Source of the DNA: an uncultured Pseudomonadota bacterium
GTDB taxonomy: Bacteria > Myxococcota_A > UBA9160 > PR03
DNA length: 51,770 bases
Direction: 5' to 3'
NCBI GenBank assembly: GCA_900696485.1
Contig: CAADGG010000013.1
Coordinates: 1-51,770 of the forward strand
This document shows, in pieces, positions 27,821-35,988 of this stretch. Each line of letters starts with the position of its first letter. Position 1 is the first letter of the stretch. The notes under the pieces are model-generated. The model did not search any database and was not told the DNA's origin. It saw only the letters and a program-made list of their open reading frames with translations. The position numbers were made by a program, and so were the translations under genes.

Positions 27821-29413
27821 ATGACCCGACGGATCGAACCGATGCAGAGCCTCGCCCTGGTCGCGGCGACGGTCGTGGCGATGCTCAGCGCCAGCGCCGG
27901 GGCCCAGGACGCCAAGCCCAACATCCTGGTCATCTGGGGCGACGACATCGGGACCTGGAACATCAGCCACAACAACCGCGGGATGATGGGATACCAGACG
28001 CCCAACATCGATCGAATCGCCAAGGAGGGCGTCTCCTTCACGGACTACTACGGTCAGCAGAGCTGCACCGCCGGGCGCGCGGCCTTCATCAACGGATCGG
28101 TCCCAGTCCGCACCGGCATGACGAAGGTCGGCATGCCCGCCGCCCCGGAGGGCTGGCAGAAGACCGACGTCACGATGGCGACCGTGCTGAAGAGCCGGGG
28201 CTACGCGACCGGTCAGTTCGGCAAGAACCATCAGGGTGATCGCGACGAGCACCTCCCGACGATGCACGGCTTCGACGAGTTCCTCGGCAACCTCTACCAC
28301 CTCAATGCCGAAGAGGAGCCCGAGAATCGCGACTATCCCAGCAGCATGGTGCTGGCGAACGGCAAGACGTTCCGGGAGCAGTTCGGGCCGCGCGGCGTGC
28401 TCGAGTGCAAGGCCGACGGCAAGGGCGGGCAGTCCTGCGAAGACACCGGCCCCCTGACCCGGAAGCGCATGGAGACGATCGACGAAGAGACGCTCGCCGC
28501 GGCGAAGGAGTTCATCAAGCGCCAGCACGACGCCGGGCAGCCCTTCTTCGTCTGGTGGAACGCGACCCGCATGCATTTCCGGACGCACGTGAAGAAGGAG
28601 CATACGGGGATCAGCGGCCCGAGCGGCGACGAGTACCACGACGGGATGGTCGAGCACGACACCATGGTGGGCGAGCTCCTCGCGCTCGTCGACGAGCTGG
28701 GCATCTCCGAGAACACCATCGTCCAGTATTCGACCGACAACGGACCCCATTACAACACGTGGCCCGACGCCGGAACGACTCCATTCCGCGGCGAGAAGAA
28801 CTCGAACTGGGAGGGCGCCTACCGCGTTCCGGCCTTCGTCCGCTGGCCGGGGAAGTTCCTCGCCGGCGAGACGCTCAACGGCATCGTCGCCCATGAAGAC
28901 TGGCTGCCGACCTTCGCCGCCGCCGCCGGAGACTCCGACATCAAGGAGAAGCTCCGCCAGGGCGTCATGCTGAACGGCCGCTCGTACAAGAACTACATCG
29001 ACGGCTACGACCTGCTCGACTACCTCAGCGGCAAGACGAAGGAATCGCCCAGGCGGGAGTTCATCTACGTCGACGACGGCGGCGACGTCGCCGCCATCCG
29101 ATTCCAGGACTGGAAGGCGGTCTACCTCGAGAATCGCGCGCATCAGCTGCAGGTCTGGCGCGAGCCGTTCGTGTCGCTGCGACTCCCGCTGCTCTTCAAC
29201 CTCCGGCGCGACCCGTTCGAGAAGTCGCAGCACAACTCGAACACCTATCACGATTGGATGATCGACCGCGCCTACGTCCTCGGCCCGATGCAGGTCGTCG
29301 CCAGCCGGTTCCTCATGACGCTGAAGGACTACCCGCCGAGCCAGGTGCCGGGTGACTGGAGCCTCCAGAGTCTCGAGAACAAGATCAAGAGCATGACCGT
29401 CGGCGGCCGTTGA
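27821..29413 (+). CDS. Exported arylsulfatase
   Basis: 530 residues with a signal peptide (to about residue 28, SAGAQDA). Sulfatase fold: NILVIWGDDIG (first metal Asp pair) and SCTAGRAAFINGSVPVRTG, in which the Cys of C-T-A-G-R would be converted to formylglycine. Downstream are GKNHQGD and STDNGPH, the second metal site. It hydrolyses sulfate esters of unknown substrate, in the periplasm or outside. The motif is a non-canonical form of C-x-P/A-S-R but frequent in environmental sulfatases. Start ATG 27821 is 5 bp after AGGAGTGC. A maturase gene is not in this window. Confidence 0.92.
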   Translation: MTRRIEPMQSLALVAATVVAMLSASAGAQDAKPNILVIWGDDIGTWNISHNNRGMMGYQTPNIDRIAKEGVSFTDYYGQQSCTAGRAAFINGSVPVRTGMTKVGMPAAPEGWQKTDVTMATVLKSRGYATGQFGKNHQGDRDEHLPTMHGFDEFLGNLYHLNAEEEPENRDYPSSMVLANGKTFREQFGPRGVLECKADGKGGQSCEDTGPLTRKRMETIDEETLAAAKEFIKRQHDAGQPFFVWWNATRMHFRTHVKKEHTGISGPSGDEYHDGMVEHDTMVGELLALVDELGISENTIVQYSTDNGPHYNTWPDAGTTPFRGEKNSNWEGAYRVPAFVRWPGKFLAGETLNGIVAHEDWLPTFAAAAGDSDIKEKLRQGVMLNGRSYKNYIDGYDLLDYLSGKTKESPRREFIYVDDGGDVAAIRFQDWKAVYLENRAHQLQVWREPFVSLRLPLLFNLRRDPFEKSQHNSNTYHDWMIDRAYVLGPMQVVASRFLMTLKDYPPSQVPGDWSLQSLENKIKSMTVGGR

Positions 29414-29483
29414 GCGCCTCGTTGGACGGGGCGCCTCGACCAGGGCGCCCCGACCCTCTCCTTCCGAGGAGATCCGCGGCGGG

Positions 29484-29571
29484 GCGATTCGGCACCGATA
29501 TCGACCTCTCCGAAGATCTGTGCAGTCGGCGCGACGAAGACGCTCGCGTCGATGGTCGGCGTCTCGCTCAT
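29484..29571 (-). pseudogene. Gamma-carbonic anhydrase N-terminal remnant
   Basis: The first 29 residues, SETPTIDASVFVAPTAQIFG and EVDIGAES, match the start of gamma-class carbonic anhydrase/left-handed beta-helix proteins (IHPTAFVAPTAxVIGDVEIG). Coding similarity ends abruptly at about 29484. The ATG (29571) overlaps the stop of the upstream TraB/GumN gene as ATGA, so this was the second gene of an operon whose 3' part was removed at the boundary with the sulfatase gene. Confidence 0.65.
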
Positions 29572-30560
29572 GGGACCTCGGCTCCCGGTTCTCGCAGATG
29601 ATCGATGGGCTCGACGGAATAGCCCGCTTCGCGCAGCAGGTCGACCAATCCGTCATCGCCGATGAGATGCGACGCGCCCACGCCGATGAAGACGGTCTCC
29701 CCCGCGTAGGTCGGCTCATCGAGATATGCCCGGAGCTTCGGTAGCCAGCTGCGATTGCGCTCGCTCGACAGGATGTCGTAGAACGCCTCGAGCTCCGGCA
29801 GCACGTCGACGCCCTGGCGCGCGAGCTCCTGCAATCTGGTTTCGTCACCCCGCTGCCATGCGGAAACCAGCTCACGGATGTCATCGAGGGCTTCGCCCAG
29901 ACGCATGAGCACGTGACGCAGCATGAGATCCTGGAGCATGGGTGACATGTCATCGAGGATCGCGATCTGTTCTTCGAAACTCTCGAGTCCGACCAGGGGG
30001 CGGTCGCTCAGGGATCGCATGATGATCTGTTCGGCGCCCCTGTCGGCGGAATAGCCACTGCCTCGGTAGTTGACTTCGATCAGGCTCATCACGACGAACC
30101 AGGGTTTCATCCGGCGCCGGGCGTTCGCCGGGATGCCGATTGCGATGAGCTCGTCGTCGAGTTCTTCGAGGAGCTTGGCGGTCTCCGGGCTGACGACGTC
30201 CTTCAGTTCGCTCGGCGGTTCCAGGAACATGCGGCGCGCCAGCAGGTCGCTCACGGCGTCTTCGGTCGCGAGCCGGGGGTCGACTTCGAGCACGAAGCGG
30301 TCGGCACGGCTCAGTCCGGATTCGAGCGCGGGCGAGAGCTGCCAGCCCGGTGGCGGCCCCAAGTGAAACGTGCCCATCAGCAGGACGTCGGCACCGCCGT
30401 CGCCCTGCACGCGGTAGTAGGGGGGCATCGCGAGATTCGCTCCGATGATGAGGGCAGGCGCGGGAAGGATTTGCTCGGGTGCCGTCGTGCAGCTCGTGAG
30501 AAATGCAGCGAGGAGTAGCGCGGTCGAGGTGAAGGGTCGCCTCCTGCGATGGTCCAACAT
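29568..30560 (-). CDS. TraB/GumN family lipoprotein
   Basis: 330 residues. Lipobox FLTSC near residue 25 implies a membrane-anchored lipoprotein. TraB/GumN (PF01963) motifs: MGTFHLG near residue 63, GLESFEEQ in the middle, and a C-terminal GVGASHLIGDDG with a conserved His. The family is related to Tiki-type metalloproteases; bacterial function is not established. A four-base overlap links it to the carbonic anhydrase remnant. Start ATG 30560 follows AAGGACC at moderate distance. Confidence 0.88.
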   Translation of the reverse strand: MLDHRRRRPFTSTALLLAAFLTSCTTAPEQILPAPALIIGANLAMPPYYRVQGDGGADVLLMGTFHLGPPPGWQLSPALESGLSRADRFVLEVDPRLATEDAVSDLLARRMFLEPPSELKDVVSPETAKLLEELDDELIAIGIPANARRRMKPWFVVMSLIEVNYRGSGYSADRGAEQIIMRSLSDRPLVGLESFEEQIAILDDMSPMLQDLMLRHVLMRLGEALDDIRELVSAWQRGDETRLQELARQGVDVLPELEAFYDILSSERNRSWLPKLRAYLDEPTYAGETVFIGVGASHLIGDDGLVDLLREAGYSVEPIDHLREPGAEVP

Positions 30561-30641
30561 GTCAATCGGGGTCCTTGGCGGCTCGGCCGATAGTCGAGCC
30601 GCGTGTTCTTGCGATGTGGATCGCGCTCTTCCCTTTGATGT

Positions 30642-30752
30642 ACTCCCTCTCGCGACGCTTTGAGCGGCTCACGAGGGGGAGTTTCTACTTCCGGAACTGT
30701 CGAACTCCGACGGCCTCCCCGGCAGAGCCGGGGGGACTCCCGTTTGGGCTAG
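30642..30752. repeat. 111-bp direct repeat, copy 1
   Basis: Nearly identical to 33431-33541, in the same orientation, with about 6 differences. It contains a 17-bp palindrome ccccggcagagccgggg (30717-30733) and starts, read on the minus strand, with GCTAGCCCAAACGGGA. The reading frame of the SGNH gene runs straight into it at 30752, so it marks a break in that gene. Confidence 0.9.
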
Positions 30753-31223
30753 CGATCGCTCGAGATAGATGGGGATCGTCTCGTCGTCGTTCCCCTCCTC
30801 GCCGAACGCGCAGGAATCACCGAAGACGGCGATGCGCATCGCGTTCCCCGGCGGCGCCGGAGCGTAGTCTCGGTCGGCCCGTAGTCCCTGAGGATTGATC
30901 GAGAGCTCGAAAGGCGTTTGCTCGTCGCTGCGATAGCCCGGCAGGTTGGTCCAGCCGGAGTCCGGGTCGTAGAGATCCCAGTGGTAGGAGAGGACGCCGA
31001 ATCGAGCGAGCGACCACTCACTCACGCCGGTGATGTGCTCCGTCTTCTCGAAACGGGTCCGCAGCAGCATCTCCGCTCCGCCGATGCACAGCAGTCCGAG
31101 TATCAACGTGGGAGTCGCGATGAAGAGAACTCGCTTGGCCTGCCGAGAAGCTCGGGACTGTATTGCAGGAACCCCCGTCTGATGGCGGCTCGAAGGGCCA
31201 TTATGCACGTTAGAATGTGCCAT
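30753..31223 (-). pseudogene. SGNH-type hydrolase, 3' end replaced by repeat
   Basis: The N-terminal half remains: a membrane anchor (VLFIATPTLILGLLCIGGAE), YHWDLYDPDSGWTNLPGYRS, and the catalytic-Ser block RIAVFGDSCAFGEEGNDDET. The frame then enters the 111-bp repeat and ends. The oxyanion and Asp/His blocks are missing, so the product cannot be active. The likely ATG (31223) overlaps the ATG of the divergent glycosyltransferase (CATG), which suggests that one of the two starts is further downstream. Confidence 0.75.
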
Positions 31224-32778
31224 GCCCAGACCGCGATTCGCGCACTTGTTGACGTTGGTGACAGCGGGACTCGCACTCCGACTCGTACTCATCGTCGCAG
31301 CCGAGAACCGCCTCGACGCCGACGAGGCCACGGTCGGAGTGATGGCGCTCGACATTCTCGACGGGCTGGCCCTGCCGGCTTTCTTCTACGGCAACTTCTA
31401 CAACGGTGGGGGCGCGCTGGAGGCCTACCTGGCCGCACCCGTGTTCTCGCTCCTGGGACCCTCGGCGATCGCGCTCAAGCTGTGCATGCTGGGCCTGTGG
31501 GTGGTCACGGCCTTGCTCTTCGCGGATCTCTGTCGCCGAACCCTCTCGAGCCGCCAGGCGCTGAGCGCCGTTGCCTTCTTCGCCCTCGCCACCCCGTTCT
31601 TTCTAGAGTGGAGCCTGAAGGCCCGCGGCGGTTTTGCGGAGACGGTTCTCTTCTCGGTCGCGCTGCTCTGGATCGCTGCGTTACCCGCGGGTCCTCTCGC
31701 CACGAGAAGAACGCTGCAGTGCCTGCTCTTCGGAGCCGCCGCGGGCGTCGGGATCTGGGCTTCCGAAATGCTGGCACCCATGCTGGCGTTGGCGGGCGTC
31801 TGGCTGGTGCTCCGCTCCGACCCCCCGCACCGCAAGCAAGTCGGTGCCCTCCTCGTCTGCGGCATCGCGCTGGGCCTGGTGCCGCTGCTGGCTTACAACG
31901 CGACGCATGATTGGTTGCATCTTCGTTCACTCACACTGCACTCCCTGCTGACCACCACGACGCCCGACCGGGTCCCCCTCTCTCTCGAACAACTCCAACT
32001 CTCGGCGGTCTTCGTGCTGGGACGCGCCTGGCCGATACTGCTCGCCGGACTCGGCGTTGCCGCCGTGCGACTTGCGCGAGACCGATCTCGCGTGTCTCTC
32101 GGTCACGTCGCCGTTGCCCATCTTCTCGTCTACCTGCTGGCCTACTGGATGTCGGGGTTGCGCCACCTCCCCGTGCCGCCGTCCCGCGTGCTCTACGCCG
32201 TCTATCCGGGCCTGGCCGTGCTGTTGGCCTACGCGGTTGACACCGCCCTCGGCTCCGGACGAGCAATTCGTCTTCTCGCCGCCGGGGCGATCGGGATCTG
32301 GCTGGTCTCCGTGTCCGTGTCGACGTTCGCCTGGATGAAGTCGGGAGTTCCGCGCGAAGCGAACAGCTGGCGTGGTAGCTGGGCTCTGACGAACTCGGAC
32401 GATCTCGACGAGCGGCTGATCGAGGCCGACGTCGACGTTGCATACTCGTCGTACTGGACAACCTGGCCGCTGCGTTTTTCGAGCCGGGCGCGGCGCCATC
32501 ACGACCCCGGCTCGGCCGAATTGCGAGCAACGTGGCAGTTGGAGAAACCCTCGCGCGACACCACAGTGGCTTTCGTGCTGCACAGCGCGGCGCCCTTGTC
32601 CGAGTACGTCGAGAGCGCGTTGCGGAAGCGCCGCGCGCAGGTCGAACGCCGGCAGTGGGAGGACTTCACAGTGTTTCTGGTCAAGTCGCCCTCGCCGGAG
32701 ACCTTTCGAGACATTCCCCGCCGTCTGATGGAGCAGGATTGGATACCGGCTCCCGCCGTCGCCGACGGGTTCAACTGA
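31222..32778 (+). CDS. GT39-like membrane glycosyltransferase
   Basis: 518 residues with about nine to eleven membrane helices and an early exposed loop with DADEATVGVMA (acidic pair typical of PMT/ArnT-like glycosyltransferases, family 39/83). The loop GNFYNGGGALEAYLAAP follows, also a family pattern. Such enzymes move sugars from polyprenyl-phosphate donors onto proteins or lipids at the outer face of the inner membrane. A soluble C-terminal part follows residue 380. Acceptor unknown. Start ATG 31222; no strong ribosome site. Confidence 0.8.
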   Translation: MPRPRFAHLLTLVTAGLALRLVLIVAAENRLDADEATVGVMALDILDGLALPAFFYGNFYNGGGALEAYLAAPVFSLLGPSAIALKLCMLGLWVVTALLFADLCRRTLSSRQALSAVAFFALATPFFLEWSLKARGGFAETVLFSVALLWIAALPAGPLATRRTLQCLLFGAAAGVGIWASEMLAPMLALAGVWLVLRSDPPHRKQVGALLVCGIALGLVPLLAYNATHDWLHLRSLTLHSLLTTTTPDRVPLSLEQLQLSAVFVLGRAWPILLAGLGVAAVRLARDRSRVSLGHVAVAHLLVYLLAYWMSGLRHLPVPPSRVLYAVYPGLAVLLAYAVDTALGSGRAIRLLAAGAIGIWLVSVSVSTFAWMKSGVPREANSWRGSWALTNSDDLDERLIEADVDVAYSSYWTTWPLRFSSRARRHHDPGSAELRATWQLEKPSRDTTVAFVLHSAAPLSEYVESALRKRRAQVERRQWEDFTVFLVKSPSPETFRDIPRRLMEQDWIPAPAVADGFN

Positions 32779-32800
32779 ACATGGCCACCGTTTTGAGTAG

Positions 32801-32998
32801 CTGGACACCTCAGCCATCGACGCGCTGGCCGCGCAGCATGTCACGCTCGCCGAGTTGCTCGCACAGACGGGTCGCGAGACTGCGGCTTTCGTCGGGTTCT
32901 TCGTGCTGGACTCGCGCTTCGGTCTCGACCAGGGCTTTGCGACGTGCCACGATCGGTTCGAGAACAAGCCGGACGGCGAGAGCTTCGGCCAGCGTTGA
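32801..32998 (+). pseudogene. Sulfatase-family internal remnant
   Basis: A short frame after the glycosyltransferase, AQHVTLAELLAQTGRETAAF followed by VGFFVLDSRFGLDQGFATCH, matches the block TLAEVLxxxGYxTAAFVGxFVLDxRFGLxQGFD of sulfatase-like hydrolases in TPR-containing proteins. No start codon, and neither metal site remains. It ends at a TGA at 32996-32998. Confidence 0.7.
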
Positions 32999-33430
32999 CG
33001 GCTAAGTCGGACAAGCGGACATTTTTTCGCCCACTGCAGTATCGCCGCCTGCTTGCGTCCGATGATCTGCGATCACGTCACCTCGAATCCCGGCCCAAAC
33101 CGGCAGATCCCCGAGTAGGGTGCCCTGATCCGGTCGGGAATACGGGATCGGCGCCCCAATGCGGGCGGGTGCCAAAGGACTCCGCGCCTCAGTGCAACGG
33201 GAGTTGACGTGGATCTCTTGATCGAACTTCGCGCCGAGGACGACTCCGCGTACAGCGAAGATCCGGAGGTGGTGGCTCCGCGCTCTCTTCGATGCTCGAG
33301 ATCGACCTCTCGCCGCCCTGGGGTAGATGCAACCGGTCGAGTTCCCTCGTTCTTGTCGGAAGAGAGGGCTTCACCTGGGGTGGTAAGCGTCTACGACGAA
33401 GTGGTGGATTCTCTTGTAGTCCGACACAGA
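32999..33430. other. 432-bp stretch without an identifiable gene
   Basis: Lies between the sulfatase remnant and repeat copy 2. The minus strand has an open frame near 33189-33461 with no family resemblance. An unusually T-rich run (attttttcg) occurs near 33023-33031. I see no further structure. Confidence 0.5.
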
Positions 33431-33541
33431 ACTCCCTCTCGCGACGCTTTGAGCGGCTCACAAGCGGGAGTTTCTACTTCCGGAACTGTCGAACTTCGAC
33501 TGCCTCCCCGGCAGAGCCGGGGGATTCCCGTTTGGGCTAGC
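33431..33541. repeat. 111-bp direct repeat, copy 2
   Basis: Same element as 30642-30752, same orientation, with the 17-bp palindrome at 33506-33522. Its minus-strand left end abuts a truncated ISNCY transposase gene at 33541-33543. Together with copy 1 it flanks 2.7 kb carrying the glycosyltransferase gene. Confidence 0.9.
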
Positions 33542-33542
33542 C

Positions 33543-33893
33543 AGGCGAGGCCATCCCTCTGCCGGGCTCCGCCCGCGCAACGTCTCGGTGCAGACCACGA
33601 CATCGTGGTGCGTCGCAAGCTTCTCACCCGCGAGCGTCGGTCCGAAGTCGGCGTAGCGCTCTCGCACGAGTGCCACCGCCCGGCCGCGCACAGCCGGCAG
33701 CCACTGACGATTGCTCGGTCGCCCGCGTTTGCGCAAAAATGAGTCCGGCGGCTTCTTGCTGGCGCAACGCGCGGCACAAACGTCCGGCCTGGCGCTCGGT
33801 CAAGCCAAGCTGCACCCCCGCTTGCCACTGCGTCAGCCGACGCTCGGCCACGCGGCCCAGGATCTCCAGCCGGTCGATCTCCTTGGCGCTCAT
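33543..33893 (-). pseudogene. ISNCY-type transposase N-terminal remnant, frameshifted
   Basis: MSAKEIDRLEILGRVAERRL begins a helix-turn-helix region (QLGLTERQAGRLCRAL) typical of ISNCY transposases. A one-base shift near 33736 is needed to reach RKRGRPSNRQW and then RERYADFGPTLAGEKLA, also standard for this group. The sequence stops at TETLR, where the 111-bp repeat starts; the catalytic core is missing. Confidence 0.78.
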
Positions 33894-34073
33894 CGTCTAG
33901 GTCCCCACCCACGTTCTGTCGGCCTCCAGGGTCGACACGGTGTCTGGAACCGGACATTTCCAACTGGACATTTGCATCTATGGTCTACACTCCATGTCCG
34001 GGTAGCGGCGTTATGGCAGATTCCGAGAGGATCCCGCAGCGGGCCGCGCAACTCAGCGCTCGCAGGAGAGAAC

Positions 34074-34466
34074 ATGAGCAATCGAACATCCTTCGTGCGG
34101 CGCGTGCCCAAGGCAGCGAAGCGCACCGCGAGGCGCACCAGCGCGCCGCAGGTTCCTGCGAGTATCCGGGTTTTCGGTGTTGATCTCAGCCAGGAAGAGC
34201 GCGCCCAGATCCGGCACGACCTCGGCGTGAAGCTCGGCAAGTATGAAACTTCGATCGAACGCGTTAGCGTCCGGGTGCTGGACGTGAACGGGCCGCGCGG
34301 TGGCGTCGACAAGTTGTGCCGCATCAAGGTGGTGTTGAGCGGTCTTCCGAGCGTGGTCTTCGAAAACCAGGCGCTATCGCTGAAGACTGCGATCCACGGC
34401 GCACTCTCCGGCACGGAGCGGGCAGTACGCCGCAGCGTACAGCGCCGAGACACGAAGCTTATCTAA
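34074..34466 (+). CDS. HPF/RaiA-like ribosome hibernation factor
   Basis: 130 residues: a basic N terminus (1-25) then a domain resembling HPF/YfiA: IRVFGVDLSQEERAQIRHDL, the loop VLDVNGPRGGVDKLCRIKVV, and an end rich in Arg (TERAVRRSVQRRDT). These proteins bind the 30S subunit and stall translation in starvation. Start ATG 34074 follows CAGGAGAG. It heads a three-gene stress cluster with a CBS/DUF2267 protein 58 bp downstream and a DksA-type protein after that. The HPF assignment is by motif, not by full alignment. Confidence 0.75.
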   Translation: MSNRTSFVRRVPKAAKRTARRTSAPQVPASIRVFGVDLSQEERAQIRHDLGVKLGKYETSIERVSVRVLDVNGPRGGVDKLCRIKVVLSGLPSVVFENQALSLKTAIHGALSGTERAVRRSVQRRDTKLI

Positions 34467-34524
34467 GGCGGCAACCGGGGGCGCGCCTCGCCCAGCCGGT
34501 CGATTCATCCAAAGGAGTTCACAG

Positions 34525-35397
34525 ATGTCTCTCAGATGGTACGTAAGACCGCGCATCGTGGCGCTGAAATCCGATACCTCCGTCCTCGATGCCGCACGCG
34601 CGATCGAACACAACAACATTGGCGCGGTGGTCGTACAGGACAGAGGGACCGTCGTTGGCATCGTGACCGATCGGGATCTCGCGATCCGTGCGCTCGGTCG
34701 CGGGCTCGATGCCCGCAAGACGACCGTCGGTGAGGTGATGACTGCAGGTGTCGTATCACTCGCGCCCACGGACACTCAGGCGAGCGCGATTCGTCTCATG
34801 CAGAAGCGCAACATCCGGCGCATCCCCCTCATCGAGAGGGGGCGATTCGTTGGCATGGTGACGCTCGATGACCTGCTCCTCGATGAGGCTGCGCCAATCG
34901 ATCGCCTGGCCGCGATCGTCGAGGCCCAGATCGGCGAGGGCGGGCCGGCGAGCACCGACAGATCACCCGCGAGGCGGCGCAGTGCGGCACGCGCCGAAGC
35001 GACCTACCGGCGCCTCGTCAATCAACTGCGCGCCGACACTGGCCTCGACAACGACGGTGCGGCGGAGACCGCGCTCGGGATCGTCCTCGACTCATTGGTG
35101 CGAAGGCTTACTCCTGGCGAAGCCGAGGACCTCATTGCGCAGCTTCCTTCGCTGCTGCAGCCCGCGCTGTATGCGCTCCCTCTCGGCCCTGACAAGCTCA
35201 TTACCCGGGAGACGATCGAGCAGGAACTCGTGCAGCAGCTCGGCGTGGAGCCATCGCAGGCCGCAAAGCTTCTCGCCGCCACCGGTGCGCTGATCGCGCA
35301 AACTGTCAGCGCCGGCCAGATGGAAGACGTGCGGTCCCAGCTTCCGGAGTCATTGCGCGACGTTTTCTTGGAAGCGCCCGTGGCGGCTGCCTCATGA
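34525..35397 (+). CDS. CBS-domain and DUF2267 fusion protein
   Basis: 290 residues. Two CBS repeats occupy about 5-125 (VVVQDRGTVVGIVTDRDLAI, then IRLMQKRNIRRIPLI), a nucleotide-sensing module. DUF2267 follows at about 155-280 (LRADTGLDNDGAAETALGIV). CBS pairs bind AMP/ATP-like ligands; DUF2267 is unstudied. Start ATG 34525 has an excellent ribosome site (AAAGGAG). It overlaps the following DksA-type gene by 4 bp (ATGA). Confidence 0.88.
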   Translation: MSLRWYVRPRIVALKSDTSVLDAARAIEHNNIGAVVVQDRGTVVGIVTDRDLAIRALGRGLDARKTTVGEVMTAGVVSLAPTDTQASAIRLMQKRNIRRIPLIERGRFVGMVTLDDLLLDEAAPIDRLAAIVEAQIGEGGPASTDRSPARRRSAARAEATYRRLVNQLRADTGLDNDGAAETALGIVLDSLVRRLTPGEAEDLIAQLPSLLQPALYALPLGPDKLITRETIEQELVQQLGVEPSQAAKLLAATGALIAQTVSAGQMEDVRSQLPESLRDVFLEAPVAAAS

Positions 35398-35780
35398 GCG
35401 CGTTGTCGGCCGGCGAGCGCGAACACCTCACCGGAGTGTTGAGTGAGCGCAAGGAGCCGCTGCGCGACGGAATTCGTGCGGGCCTCGAGCGCATGCGCAC
35501 GGAGGGTTATGAGGACCTCCTGTCCGGCACGTCGGACGCGGGGGACAGATCGATGGCCAATCTGCTGACCGACGTCACCAACGCGGAAGTGGCGCACGAC
35601 GCGGCCGAACTGCAGGATATTCTCGCGGCCGAGACCCGCCTTGCGGCTGGCACTTATGGCACATGCATCGATTGCGGCGTGCCGATCCCGTACGCGCGGC
35701 TCGTTGCGTATCCGACCGCAAAGCGCTGCCTGCACTGCCAACAGATCCACGAGACCACTCGCGCCGCTGCCGGGCGCTAG
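35394..35780 (+). CDS. DksA/TraR-type zinc-finger protein
   Basis: 128 residues. A helical N-terminal half and a C4 zinc finger (YGTCIDCGVPIPYARLVAYP, then AKRCLHCQ) are the DksA/TraR signature. Family members bind RNA polymerase and adjust transcription during stress, often with ppGpp. Translation is coupled to the CBS/DUF2267 gene. Together with the HPF-like gene it forms a plausible module that slows both translation and transcription. Confidence 0.88.
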   Translation: MSALSAGEREHLTGVLSERKEPLRDGIRAGLERMRTEGYEDLLSGTSDAGDRSMANLLTDVTNAEVAHDAAELQDILAAETRLAAGTYGTCIDCGVPIPYARLVAYPTAKRCLHCQQIHETTRAAAGR

Positions 35781-35988
35781 CCCGGAAATCTCACCGATAG
35801 AGGAGTCCCGGGGGCGCTCAACCTCGCGCCATCGGCCCCGAACCCCCGTTCAGGAATGAGTCCAAGGGAGTGCAGGAGGGGCTTGCTCTCGAAAGCGGAG
35901 AACTGTCCACGGAACTCAGGTAGCTCCACCCCATGACGACGGCCCTCGTCGAGCTCGGGCCGCATCCGACGACACAAGGAGGGTGAAG

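Noticed and set aside
30642..30752. Integron attC site
   Set aside because: The 111-bp repeat has a palindrome and a CCCAAAC motif, but no proper RYYYAAC/GTTRRRY core pair and no integrase gene in the window.
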